The notes under the pieces were generated by a model that did not search any database, was not told the DNA's origin, and was given only the letters and a program-made list of their open reading frames with translations. A stretch of DNA of 19,539 nucleotides. Source: Pseudomonadota bacterium (lineage in GTDB: Bacteria > Pseudomonadota > Alphaproteobacteria > Rhodospirillales > Magnetospirillaceae). The stretch is from NCBI GenBank assembly GCA_023458315.1, contig JAEXAH010000138.1:1-19539 (forward strand), read 5' to 3'. The position numbers and the translations under genes were made by a program. Below, piece after piece: positions 6,773-14,691 of this stretch; position 1 is the stretch's first letter; every line of letters starts with the position of its first letter.

Positions 6773-6952
6773 TCAATATTTATACCTTTCATCTTGAGCG
6801 AAAAACGCGCGTATCGCCAAGGGGCTTTCTGCTGCCCGGGGCAAAGCGCACAGCCGCGCGTCCGCTGCAACACTCCCCGGCCACTGATGATGGCGATAAG
6901 TGGTTGCGCTCTGCTGCCGAAACGGGAAAAATCCCTAGCAGGGAGACGCGAA

Positions 6953-7873
6953 ATGGTACGTGCAGGGGGTTCGATCCGCCGTTTTCTGTCTGTCGTCCTG
7001 CTGGGGATGCCGCTTGCGGCCTGCGACGACAACAAAACGGCCGATTATCAGCCGGAATACGTCATCAAGGCGGCGGTTGCGGATAAAAGCTACCGGGTCA
7101 GTTGTCCGTTCTCGACGCCCGAGATGCTGTTTTCCGTCTACCAGCCGCTGGTGGATTACATCAACAAAAGGTTGATCGGGTCGCGGCTGAAGCTCGAGGC
7201 GTCGCGCGATTACGAATCCTTCGAACAGAAGCTCTATTACCGCAATCTGGACTTCGCCCTGGCCAACCCGTACCAGACGGTGATGGCGGTTCCCAACGGC
7301 TATCGCATCTTCGCCAAAATGAGCGACGACACCCAATTCCGCGGCGTGGTGCTGGTGCGCCGCGATGGCGGCGTCGAGGAGGTCGGCGACCTGATCGGCA
7401 AGGCGGTCAGCTATCCGGCGGCCAGCGCCCTGGCCTCGACCCTGTTGCCGCAGGCGTTCTTCCACCAGCATGGAATCAACGTCAAGACCGACCTGGACAA
7501 CCGCTATGTGGGGTCCGAGGAATCGGCCATCCTGAACGTCTATCTGGGCAACGCGGCGGCGGGCACCACCTGGCCGCTGGCGTGGCGGCGCTTCCAGCGC
7601 GACGAACCGGCCAAGGCGGCGCAGTTGATGGTCAAGTGGGAAACCGAAACCCTGCCCAACAACGGCTGGGTGGCGCGCGACGACGTGCCGCCGGAACTGG
7701 TGGACCGGGTGCGGACCATCCTGACCGCCATGCGCGACGACCCCGAGGGACGGCAGGTGCTGGAGCACGTCATGATCGCCGGGTTCGAAGCCGCCGACGA
7801 CAAGACTTTCGAGCCGGTGCAGGCGTTCCTGCGCCACTTCAACGCAACGGTGCGCGAGGTGGCCCTGCCATGA
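6953..7873 (+). CDS. PhnD-type periplasmic binding lipoprotein (probable ligand sensor for the adjacent kinase)
   Basis: This 306-residue protein belongs to the PhnD/SsuA/transferrin-like type II binding-protein superfamily: SYRVSCPFSTPEMLFSVYQP near the start, DYESFEQKLYYRNLDFALANPYQTV around residues 90-110, VEEVGDLIGKAVSYPAASAL, and a late PNNGWVARDDVPPELVDRVRTIL block. The signal MVRAGGSIRRFLSVVLLGMP ends in LAAC with lipidated Cys24, followed by Asp-Asp. Asp at +2 keeps E. coli lipoproteins in the inner membrane, so it should be tethered beside the kinase. GGGAG lies seven bases before the ATG, and its TGA overlaps the kinase start (ATGA). No transporter genes are nearby, which favours sensing over uptake. 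The ligand could be a phosphonate, another oxyanion, or something different. Confidence 0.85.
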   Translation: MVRAGGSIRRFLSVVLLGMPLAACDDNKTADYQPEYVIKAAVADKSYRVSCPFSTPEMLFSVYQPLVDYINKRLIGSRLKLEASRDYESFEQKLYYRNLDFALANPYQTVMAVPNGYRIFAKMSDDTQFRGVVLVRRDGGVEEVGDLIGKAVSYPAASALASTLLPQAFFHQHGINVKTDLDNRYVGSEESAILNVYLGNAAAGTTWPLAWRRFQRDEPAKAAQLMVKWETETLPNNGWVARDDVPPELVDRVRTILTAMRDDPEGRQVLEHVMIAGFEAADDKTFEPVQAFLRHFNATVREVALP

Positions 7874-9375
7874 ACTGGACGACGCTGCGGGCAAAGACCC
7901 GCGATTTGCTGGCCGGGTCCATCCGCCGCCGTCTGGTGGTCAGCATCGCCGTGGTGCACGCCGTGCTGATGACGCTGTTCGTCGCCGACCTGATCCACCG
8001 CCAATTGGTGTTCCTGCAAGGCCAAAGCCATACCCGCGCCGAAGGTCTGGCCCGGGTCATCGCCGTCAATTCGGTGTCGTGGGTGCTGGCCGACGACGTG
8101 CGCGGCCTGTCGGAAGTGGTGCGGTCGCTGCGCAGCCATCCGCATCTGATGTACGCCATGGTGGTCGACGCGCGCGGTCAGGTGCTGGCCCATACCGACC
8201 GCGACCGCATCGGCTATTACGTTTCCGATCCCGTCAGCATGGACATCCTGTCCGGCCCCACCACCATGCGGACGGTGGTGGAAACCCAGCGCATGGTCGA
8301 AATCGCCATTCCGGTCATGGCGCAGAACCGGGTGATCGGCTGGGCACGCGTGGCGCTGGACCAACAACAGGAAATCGCCAACATCCATTCGACCCTGATG
8401 GAAGGCATCTTCTATATCCTGTCGGCCATCGTGGTCGGCACGGTGTGCGCGCTGTGGATTTCCCGCCGCCTGACCGCCGACTTCCTGCAATTGGGCGAGG
8501 CGGTGGACCAGTTGCGCAAGGGCAAGCGCGAGATCAAGTCGCTGGATCAACCCGCGCACGAAATCGCCCGTGTCGAAAGTGCCTTTGTCGCCATGGCCGA
8601 AACCATCTGGCGGCGCGAGGACGAATTGCGCCACACCATCAACCAGTTGGCGGCGTCCAACACCGATCTGGAACGCTTCGCCTATATCGCCTCGCACGAT
8701 CTTCAGGAACCGCTGCGCACCGTGGTCGGCTTCGCCCAATTGCTGGAAAAACGCTACAAGGGCAAGCTGGATGCCGATGCCGACCAGTTCATCGACTTCA
8801 TCGTCGAGGGCGGCAAGCGCATGTCGCTGCAAATCCAGGGATTGCTGGATTTCTCGCGCATCGACGCCAAGGGGCAGGCGTTCAAGAACGTGGACATGGA
8901 CCCGGTGGTCCATGCCGCCCTGGACAATCTGGCCGATTCCATCCGCCAGTCCGGCGCCGAGATCGAGGTGGGCAAGCTGCCCGCCGTGCATGGCGACGAC
9001 ATCCAACTGATGCTGCTGTTCCAGAACATCCTGAGCAACGCCATCAAGTTCCGCCGCCCCGACGTGGTGCCCCATATCCGCATCGATTGCGCCCAGGTCG
9101 AGGGCATGGCCGAGTTCCGCATCAGCGACAACGGCATCGGCATCGACCCGGCCCGCGCCGACGAAATCTTCATGATTTTCCGGCGCCTGCACAACTCGCC
9201 GCAATATTCCGGTCGCGGCATCGGCCTTGCCATCTGTCGCCGCATCGTCGAACGCCATGGCGGCCGCATCATCGCCGAAGCCCGGCCCGAGGGCGGAACC
9301 ACCTTCGTCTGCACCCTGCCGCTGGCCATGGAGGACGAGGCCGAGGACGGCAAATCCCGCAGCCAGGTGGCCTGA
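7870..9375 (+). CDS. Membrane sensor histidine kinase coupled to a binding lipoprotein
   Basis: The 501-residue protein has a first membrane helix at about 22-42, a periplasmic cache-like region 45-178, a second helix at about 179-197, a HAMP-like linker (ISRRLTADFLQLGEAVDQLRKG), a short coiled coil, and the kinase core. Phosphoacceptor His276 sits in the H-box ASHDLQEPLR; the N-box is QNILSNAIKF (385-394), G1 is DNGIGID (420-426), F-box EIFMIFRRLH and G2 GRGIGLAI (448-455). All catalytic boxes look intact. The H-box variant is typical of bacteriophytochrome-like kinases. No response regulator lies nearby, so its partner is elsewhere. The overlap with the upstream gene suggests equimolar synthesis, comparable in design to kinases that read a periplasmic binding protein such as LuxQ or TorS. 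Confidence 0.92.
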   Translation: MNWTTLRAKTRDLLAGSIRRRLVVSIAVVHAVLMTLFVADLIHRQLVFLQGQSHTRAEGLARVIAVNSVSWVLADDVRGLSEVVRSLRSHPHLMYAMVVDARGQVLAHTDRDRIGYYVSDPVSMDILSGPTTMRTVVETQRMVEIAIPVMAQNRVIGWARVALDQQQEIANIHSTLMEGIFYILSAIVVGTVCALWISRRLTADFLQLGEAVDQLRKGKREIKSLDQPAHEIARVESAFVAMAETIWRREDELRHTINQLAASNTDLERFAYIASHDLQEPLRTVVGFAQLLEKRYKGKLDADADQFIDFIVEGGKRMSLQIQGLLDFSRIDAKGQAFKNVDMDPVVHAALDNLADSIRQSGAEIEVGKLPAVHGDDIQLMLLFQNILSNAIKFRRPDVVPHIRIDCAQVEGMAEFRISDNGIGIDPARADEIFMIFRRLHNSPQYSGRGIGLAICRRIVERHGGRIIAEARPEGGTTFVCTLPLAMEDEAEDGKSRSQVA

Positions 9376-9425
9376 GGCAAACCCGGAGACGTCACCGTTC
9401 GACGTGGCTTCTGGAAAGCGGGTCG

Positions 9426-9506
9426 CATCAACGGCGGTTGATGGAGGGGCGACCCGGCGGCGGCTACCTTCGCCCCCGAGCATTCTTGCGGAACATCCGC
9501 AAGGAT
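9426..9506. repeat. Two hairpins between the kinase and tolC-family genes
   Basis: CATCAAC/GTTGATG with a GGCG loop (9426-9443) and a longer stem centred on CTTGCGGA/TCCGCAAG with an ACA loop (9485-9503, extendable to 9482-9506 with one G-U pair) lie in the 147-bp gap. The second ends about 8 bases before the tolC Shine-Dalgarno. Neither has a T-run; a leader structure or weak terminator are both possible. Confidence 0.45.
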
Positions 9507-9522
9507 CGGCGCGGGGGAGAAT

Positions 9523-10917
9523 ATGGACATGCGGCGAATGCGGGCGTGCGGCTGGGCGGTCCTGGCGATGGTGCTGCCGACGGTGGCGGCGGCGCAATCC
9601 CTGGACGAGTCCCTGGCCCTGGCGTACTGGAACAACCCGACGCTGAAGGCCGAACGCTCGGCCCTGGCCGCCCTGGACCACGGCGTGACCGAGGCGGTGT
9701 CGGCGTGGCGCCCCACGGTGACGGGCACGCTGGGCCGCCAGCGATCCTATCTCAAGGCCCATGATTCCGAGGACACCCGCGTCACCGGCATTCTGCCGTC
9801 CAGTTCGGCCTCGGTGACGCTCAGCCAGCGTCTGCTGGATTTCGGCCGCACCTCGGGCACGGTGCGCGCCGCCGAGGCCCGCGTCCTGGCCGGGCGGGCC
9901 GGGCTGGCCAACGTGGAACAGACCGTGTTGCTGGAGGCGGCCGAAGCCTATCTGGGCGTGGTGTGGGCGGAACGGACCCGCGACCTCAACCGCGCCAACG
10001 TCCAGGTGCTCGACCGCCAGCTCGAGGCGGCCGAGGCCGGGTTCAGCCGCCAGATGGCGACCCTGACCGACGTGGCCCAGGCCCGTGCCCGCCACGCCAA
10101 CGCCCTGGCCGCCCTGCGCCGGGCCGAGGAATCCCTGGACACCGCGCGCGGCCGCTATGCCGCCGTCACCGGCGAGGCGCCCGAGAACCCGGCCTTCCCC
10201 GAGACGCCGCCCGCCTTGCCCGCCGCCCGCGACGAGGTGCTGGCCCAGGCCGAGGCCGCCAATCCCCAGGTGCGCGCCGCCGCCTTCGCCATCGAGGAAG
10301 CCCGCGCCGTGGTCGACGCCGCCGAGGCCGCCATCCTGCCCAGTGTCAATTTCGAGGCGTCGGACAGTTTCCAGACCAACACCGCGCGCGATGTTTCCGA
10401 CCAGCGGGTGCAGACCCTGGGGGTGGTGGTGCGGGTGCCGCTGTACCAGTCGGGGGCGGAATACGCCCGCATCCAGGCCCGCAAGCAGGAACTGGGACAG
10501 CGCCGCCAGCAATGGGAGGCCGCCCGCCGCGCCGCCCGCCAGCAGGCCCAGGAAGCCTGGAACGCGCTGGCCGCCGCCCAGGCGCAGATGCGCAGTTTCG
10601 ACGCCTCGGTGCGCGCCAACCAGACCGCCCGCGACGGCGTCGCCGCCGAACATCTGCGCCTGGGCAGCCGCACCCTGCTGGACGTGCTGAACGCCGAACA
10701 GGAATTGTTCGAGGCCCGCATCAACCTGATCGGCGCCCAGCGCGACCTGCTGGCCGCCAGCTATCGCGGCATGGCCGCCATGGGCCGTCTGACCGCCGAA
10801 TCCCTGAATCTGGCCGTGGTGCGCTATGACCCCGCCGCCCATTACCGCGACGTGCGCGGGTCGTGGCTGGGGTGGGGCGACGCGGAAAGTTCGGCGGGCG
10901 AAGCCGCGCCCCGGTGA
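9523..10917 (+). CDS. TolC-family outer-membrane efflux/secretion channel
   Basis: The 464-residue product has a signal peptide (cleavage near AAAQSLDES, residue 24-25) and the two-fold repeated OEP architecture: SLDESLALAYWNNPTLKAER at the first repeat and EVLAQAEAANPQVRAAAFAI at the second. Each is followed by long helices with heptad character and strand segments such as SASVTLSQRLLDFGRTSGTV and TLGVVVRVPLYQSG. The motif LRLGSRTLLDVLNAEQELFEAR is the hallmark of type I secretion-type TolC proteins. They form trimeric channels for efflux pumps or type I secretion, but no membrane-fusion or pump gene is adjacent, so the partner is unlinked. The ATG at 9523 is only 3-4 bases from GGGGAG; the ATG at 9529 (spacing 9) is at least as plausible and keeps the signal peptide. 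Confidence 0.92.
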   Translation: MDMRRMRACGWAVLAMVLPTVAAAQSLDESLALAYWNNPTLKAERSALAALDHGVTEAVSAWRPTVTGTLGRQRSYLKAHDSEDTRVTGILPSSSASVTLSQRLLDFGRTSGTVRAAEARVLAGRAGLANVEQTVLLEAAEAYLGVVWAERTRDLNRANVQVLDRQLEAAEAGFSRQMATLTDVAQARARHANALAALRRAEESLDTARGRYAAVTGEAPENPAFPETPPALPAARDEVLAQAEAANPQVRAAAFAIEEARAVVDAAEAAILPSVNFEASDSFQTNTARDVSDQRVQTLGVVVRVPLYQSGAEYARIQARKQELGQRRQQWEAARRAARQQAQEAWNALAAAQAQMRSFDASVRANQTARDGVAAEHLRLGSRTLLDVLNAEQELFEARINLIGAQRDLLAASYRGMAAMGRLTAESLNLAVVRYDPAAHYRDVRGSWLGWGDAESSAGEAAPR

Positions 10918-10923
10918 TTGTTC

Positions 10924-11032
10924 AGCAGGCTGCGGAAAAACTCGGCTTTGACCGATCTTCGGGAGCTTTTGCCCCCGCTTCCCCAATCGGGCGGCGGCCC
11001 GACCGCGACGCGGAGTTTTTCCGCAGCCTGCT
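10924..11032. mobile_element. 109-bp MITE-like element with perfect 20-bp terminal inverted repeats
   Basis: AGCAGGCTGCGGAAAAACTC (10924-10943) is repeated exactly in inverse orientation at 11013-11032, enclosing 69 bp with no reading frame. It fills the gap between convergent tolC and permease genes, and the permease stop codon (11031-11033) lies partly in its right arm. Perfect long termini around a short non-coding core are what a miniature inverted-repeat element or collapsed insertion sequence looks like. I see no clear target-site duplication. The arms could also fold into a bidirectional terminator-like stem. Confidence 0.65.
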
Positions 11033-11921
11033 AAAATTCGGCGTCGCCGCCGCGCGGGTCCAGCGCCCGTTGCAGGCCGTCGCCCGCCAGATTGCAGGCC
11101 AGAACGGTCAGGAAGATGGCCAGGCCCGGCCACAGCGCCTGGGCCGGGGCGCTCCACACCACATTCATGGCGCCGGTCAGCATGTTGCCCCACGACGCCA
11201 GCGGCGGCCGGATGCCGAGGCCGAGGAAGCTGAGAGCGCTTTCGATCAGCACGATGTGCCCCACCGACAGCGTCACGGCGACCACGATGGGCGAGGCGAC
11301 GTTGGGCAGGATGTGGCGGATCATGATGCGGCGCGGGCTGGCGCCGATGGCGGTGGCGGCGCGCACGTAGTCGCGGGCCTTGACCGACAGGGTTTGCGCC
11401 CGCACCAGCCGGGCGACGGTGGTCCAGCCCACCAGGGCGATGATGGCGACGATGCGGGCGATGGCGATGGCTTCGTCGCCCAGCCGCTCGGGCGGGATGC
11501 CCAGCTTGGCCGGGTCCACCGCCGCCAGCACGATCAGCAACGGCAGCAGCGGCAGCGCCATGACCCCGTCGGTCAGCCGCATCAGCAGCGCGTCCAGCCG
11601 CCCGCCGTGATAACCCGCCAGCAGCCCCAGCAGGGTGCCGATCCCGGCGGCCAGAATGGCGGTGGCCCCGGCCACCGCCAGCGATACCCGCCCACCCTGG
11701 GCCAACCGCGCCAGCACGTCGCGGCCCAGTTCGTCGGTGCCCAGCAGGTGTTCGGCCGAAGGCGCGGAGAACAGCGCCGACAGATCCATGGCCTCGGGGT
11801 CCTGCAACAGCCACGGCGCGGCCAGTGCCAGCACCACCAGCGCGGCCAGCACCGTCAGCCCCAGCAGGGCGGGAACGTCGTGGCGCAGGCGGCGCAGGGC
11901 GCGGGCGGCAACCGGATTCAT
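11031..11921 (-). CDS. Peptide/opine-type ABC transporter permease, DppC/OppC family
   Basis: This 296-residue inner-membrane subunit has the family's N-terminal helix (about 17-39), the periplasmic signature HLLGTDELGRDVLARLA (59-75), core helices from about 82, and the cytoplasmic EAA loop DYVRAATAIGASPRRIMIRH (184-203) that docks on the ATPase. The end (NLAGDGLQRALDPRGGDAEF) is close to the normal length. Its last few codons and the stop run into the inverted-repeat element at 10924-11032, so the original 3' end may have been altered. The ATG overlaps the stop of permease B (ATGA). No ATPase gene follows; transporters of this class need DppD/DppF-like subunits from somewhere. Confidence 0.95.
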   Translation of the reverse strand: MNPVAARALRRLRHDVPALLGLTVLAALVVLALAAPWLLQDPEAMDLSALFSAPSAEHLLGTDELGRDVLARLAQGGRVSLAVAGATAILAAGIGTLLGLLAGYHGGRLDALLMRLTDGVMALPLLPLLIVLAAVDPAKLGIPPERLGDEAIAIARIVAIIALVGWTTVARLVRAQTLSVKARDYVRAATAIGASPRRIMIRHILPNVASPIVVAVTLSVGHIVLIESALSFLGLGIRPPLASWGNMLTGAMNVVWSAPAQALWPGLAIFLTVLACNLAGDGLQRALDPRGGDAEF

Positions 11922-12874
11922 CGGAAGCTGACCCGGCGGTCAAGGGCGGCATAGGCCAGATCGGCCAGGATCGAGCCCAACAGGGTCATGGCGGTGGCCA
12001 GCAGCAACCCGGCCAGCGCCAGATTGAAATCGTTGCCCATCACCGCCTCGAAGATCAGGCGGCCCATGCCCGGCCACGCGAACACCGTCTCGGTGATCAG
12101 CGCGCCGGAAAACAGCCCGCCCACCTCCAGCGCCAGGATGGTCGCCACCGGGATCAGGGCGTTGCGCAACTGATGGCGCAGCACGATGCGGCGCGGGCTG
12201 CATCCCTTGGCCCGGGCGGTGCGGACGTAATCGTGGTGGGCCTCGGCGACCATGGCGGCGCGCATGTGGCGGATGTACTGTCCCATGCCCGCCAGGCCCA
12301 GGGTGGCCACCGGCAGCGCCATGTGGCGCAGCCGGTCGGCCATGCCGCCATCGCCCGACACGTCGGCCATGCCCGAGGCGGGCAGCCAGCCCAATTGCAC
12401 GGCGAACAGCACCACCAGCATCAGTCCCAGCCAAAAGGTCGGCAGCGACACCGAGGCGAAGGCCAGCAGGTTGATGCCGTGGTCGAAGGCCGAGCCGGGG
12501 CGCAGCGACGCCAGGATGCCCAGCGGCACCGCCACCAGCAGCGCCATCGTCAGGGCGGCCACCATCAGCAGCGCGGTGTTGCCCAAAGCGGGCAGCAGGG
12601 CATCCAGCACCGGGCGGGCATACAGGCGGGAATAGCCCAATTCGCCGCGCAGCACCTGGGCCAGCCAGCGCAGGTACCGCTCGGTCCAATGCTTGTCCAG
12701 GCCGTACAGCGCCTTCAGCCGAGCCGCGTCGGCGGCGGTCAGGTGCGGGTCGGACGCGATCATCAGGTCGATGGGGTCGCCGGGCATCAGCCCCATCAGG
12801 CCGTAGACCACGACCGACATGACCAGCAGCACCGCCAGCGATTGCAGGCCGCGCGACAGCACGTGGCCGATCAC
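11918..12874 (-). CDS. Peptide/opine-type ABC transporter permease, DppB/OppB family
   Basis: The 318-residue subunit starts at a GTG that overlaps the binding-protein stop (GTGA), giving MIGHVLSRGLQSLAVLLVMS, the typical first membrane helix. Next come the conserved MPGDPID (30-36) and the periplasmic ELGYSRLYARPV segment. Membrane helices lie near 97-122, 134-162, 185-205, 241-262 and 283-306. The EAA loop DYVRTARAKGCSPRRIVLRH (215-234) and the closing LADLAYAALDRRV are diagnostic. An in-frame upstream extension to 13096 lies inside the binding-protein gene and is rejected because the helix begins exactly at the overlap start. It pairs with the OppC-like subunit to form the translocation pore. 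Confidence 0.95.
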   Translation of the reverse strand: MIGHVLSRGLQSLAVLLVMSVVVYGLMGLMPGDPIDLMIASDPHLTAADAARLKALYGLDKHWTERYLRWLAQVLRGELGYSRLYARPVLDALLPALGNTALLMVAALTMALLVAVPLGILASLRPGSAFDHGINLLAFASVSLPTFWLGLMLVVLFAVQLGWLPASGMADVSGDGGMADRLRHMALPVATLGLAGMGQYIRHMRAAMVAEAHHDYVRTARAKGCSPRRIVLRHQLRNALIPVATILALEVGGLFSGALITETVFAWPGMGRLIFEAVMGNDFNLALAGLLLATAMTLLGSILADLAYAALDRRVSFR

Positions 12875-14595
12875 GGCTTGCCCTTCTTGACCGGCGGCGG
12901 TTTTTTCTCGGCGGGCGGCGGCGGCGCCTCGGGCTCGGGCGCCCAGCGCCAGTGTTCGATCCACAGGGTGCTGGGGTCCTGGTGGCCGGTGGGCGTCACC
13001 CCCTTCAGCGCCTTGGGCAAGATGAAGGCGTCGGCACGGAAGAACAGCGGCAGCGTCGGCAGATCCTCGGCGTAAAGCTGCTGCAACTCGCGCCACAGCG
13101 CCACCCGCTTGGGCCGGTTCAGCTCAAGCTCGATGGCGTCGATCAGTTCGTCCATGCGCGGGTTGACGTAGCCGGGATAGTTCTGCCCCGCCCAATTGTT
13201 TTTTTCCGACGGGATCATGGCGGAATGCAGGGTGGTGCGCGGCACGCTTTCGGGCGCCGAATACCACGCGAACAGCGCCATCTGGAACTTGCGCCGGGTC
13301 ACGGTGTCGCCGAAGAACACGCGCGGCGGCTCGGTCTTCAGCCGCACGTCGACGCCGATCTTGCGCCATTGCGCCTGAAGCACCTGAGCCACCAGTTCGC
13401 GCGACCGGCTGCCGGCGGTGGTGCCCATTTCCAGGGACAGCGGCTGGCCCTCGGCATTGCGGCGCACCGACCCGCTCAGCTTCCAGCCCGCTTCGTCCAG
13501 CAGGGCGGCGGCGCGGGCCGGGTCGTGCCGGTATTTCGGCAGATCCTCGGCGTGCACGCCGTCCAGCGGGTTGACCGAGGTCTGGGCCACCGGCTGGCGG
13601 CCGTCGAACAATTGCCGGTTCAGCGCCTCGCGGTCCAGGGCCAGCAGCAGCGCCTGGCGCACCCGGCGATCGGCCAGGGCGGGAACGTCCTGGTTGAGGT
13701 CGATATGCTCGTACACCAGCCCCGGCTTGAACACCACGTTCCACGCCTTGCCGACGCGCTTCTCGAAAGCGATGGCCTGATCCAGCGGCAGGCCCAGTTC
13801 GCCCGCGATCATGTCGACGCCGCCCGCCAGCAGGTTGGCCTCCAGCGCCGCCGTGTTCTCGACCGTCTTGACCACGATGCGCTTGAACGCGGGCCTGGTG
13901 CCGCCCCAATAGGGGTTCTGCTCCAGCACGATATGGCTGCCCTGCACCACCTGGGCAATGCGGAAGGGGCCGTTGTACAGGCCGGGATTGGCGGTGTCCT
14001 GGTCGAAGGCGGTGCGGTTGCGGTACTCGGTCGGTTTGTCGAAACGCGGACGTTCGATGTGGGCGGGCAGCAGGCGCAGGTCGTTGATGGCGTTGTAGTC
14101 GAAGGTCAGCCGCTCCATGTGCAGGACAAAGGTCCGCTTGTCCTTGACCTCGACCTTCAGGATGCGGCGGTACAGTTCGGAATTGGACACCCCCGACAGC
14201 GGGTGGCGCCCGGCATCCACGGTGAACAGCACGTCGTCGGTGGTGACGGGGGTGCCGTCGGCCCAACGGGCGTCGGCGCGGATGGTATAGGTCAGCGCCA
14301 CGCCCGGACCGCCCTTTTGCGGCTTGGCCAGCCCGTTCTCGATGGTCGGCAGCGTCTCGCACAGCATGCAGACCAGCTTCCATTCGGGATCGTAGGCGGT
14401 GAACGGTCGCATCGCCATGTCCAGCACATAGGTCTTGGCCAGCATGGATTCGATGTTGGGATTGAACGTGGCCGGGAATTGGGTGATGCCGATCACCAAT
14501 TCGTCCTTCTCACGCGTTTCCGGCTGTGCGGCGGCCGGCAGTGCGGCGCCCAGGCACAGCCCCAGAACGGCGATCAGGCGGAACGGCGGCGTCAT
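12871..14595 (-). CDS. Extracytoplasmic solute-binding protein, family 5 (peptide/nickel/opine ABC)
   Basis: The 574-residue product has a signal peptide (cut near PAAAQ, residue 24) and SBP_bac_5 features: ELVIGITQFPATFNPNIES, LTYTIRADARWADGTPVTTD (the classic domain-I motif), GPFRIAQVVQG, and a domain-II section with RRVRQALLLALDREALNRQL and LDEAGWKL. It should deliver its ligand to the two coupled permeases. The ligand cannot be read from sequence; oligopeptides are the default. The last 22 or so residues are an unusual Pro/Lys/Glu-rich tail (PEPEAPPPPAEKK...KKGKP) beyond the normal end of the fold, perhaps a flexible or wall-interacting extension. GGAG lies about six bases before the ATG. 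It is the first gene of its operon. Confidence 0.93.
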   Translation of the reverse strand: MTPPFRLIAVLGLCLGAALPAAAQPETREKDELVIGITQFPATFNPNIESMLAKTYVLDMAMRPFTAYDPEWKLVCMLCETLPTIENGLAKPQKGGPGVALTYTIRADARWADGTPVTTDDVLFTVDAGRHPLSGVSNSELYRRILKVEVKDKRTFVLHMERLTFDYNAINDLRLLPAHIERPRFDKPTEYRNRTAFDQDTANPGLYNGPFRIAQVVQGSHIVLEQNPYWGGTRPAFKRIVVKTVENTAALEANLLAGGVDMIAGELGLPLDQAIAFEKRVGKAWNVVFKPGLVYEHIDLNQDVPALADRRVRQALLLALDREALNRQLFDGRQPVAQTSVNPLDGVHAEDLPKYRHDPARAAALLDEAGWKLSGSVRRNAEGQPLSLEMGTTAGSRSRELVAQVLQAQWRKIGVDVRLKTEPPRVFFGDTVTRRKFQMALFAWYSAPESVPRTTLHSAMIPSEKNNWAGQNYPGYVNPRMDELIDAIELELNRPKRVALWRELQQLYAEDLPTLPLFFRADAFILPKALKGVTPTGHQDPSTLWIEHWRWAPEPEAPPPPAEKKPPPVKKGKP

Positions 14596-14648
14596 CCCAT
14601 GCTCCGGCGGGTGGCGGACAAGGCTCCGATCCTAGCACCCCCCGCCGC

Positions 14649-14680
14649 AAAAGCCGAGCCCCCGGCACGGGCCGGGGGCT
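14649..14680 (-). terminator. Rho-independent terminator of the Gly/Met-rich lipoprotein gene
   Basis: Reading the minus strand, AGCCCCCGGC (14671-14680) pairs perfectly with GCCGGGGGCT (14657-14666) around a 4-base loop and is followed by CGGCTTTT. It lies 11 bases past the stop of the 14692-15006 gene and separates it from the ABC operon. Confidence 0.8.
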
Positions 14681-14691
14681 GGGGAAAACGC

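Noticed and set aside
5575..7035. lpoB as a 486-residue protein
   Set aside because: The upstream part overlaps the cache gene, and the lipoprotein signal starts at 6195.
7840..7900. Frameshift joining the PhnD-type protein and the kinase into one gene
   Set aside because: The ATGA overlap, complete lipoprotein and complete kinase N-terminus show two genes with coupled translation.
7540..11952. Very long open frame on the minus strand across the kinase and TolC genes
   Set aside because: It is antisense to four well-supported genes, has repetitive Gly/Ala/His/Gln composition typical of GC-rich shadow frames, and shows no domain.
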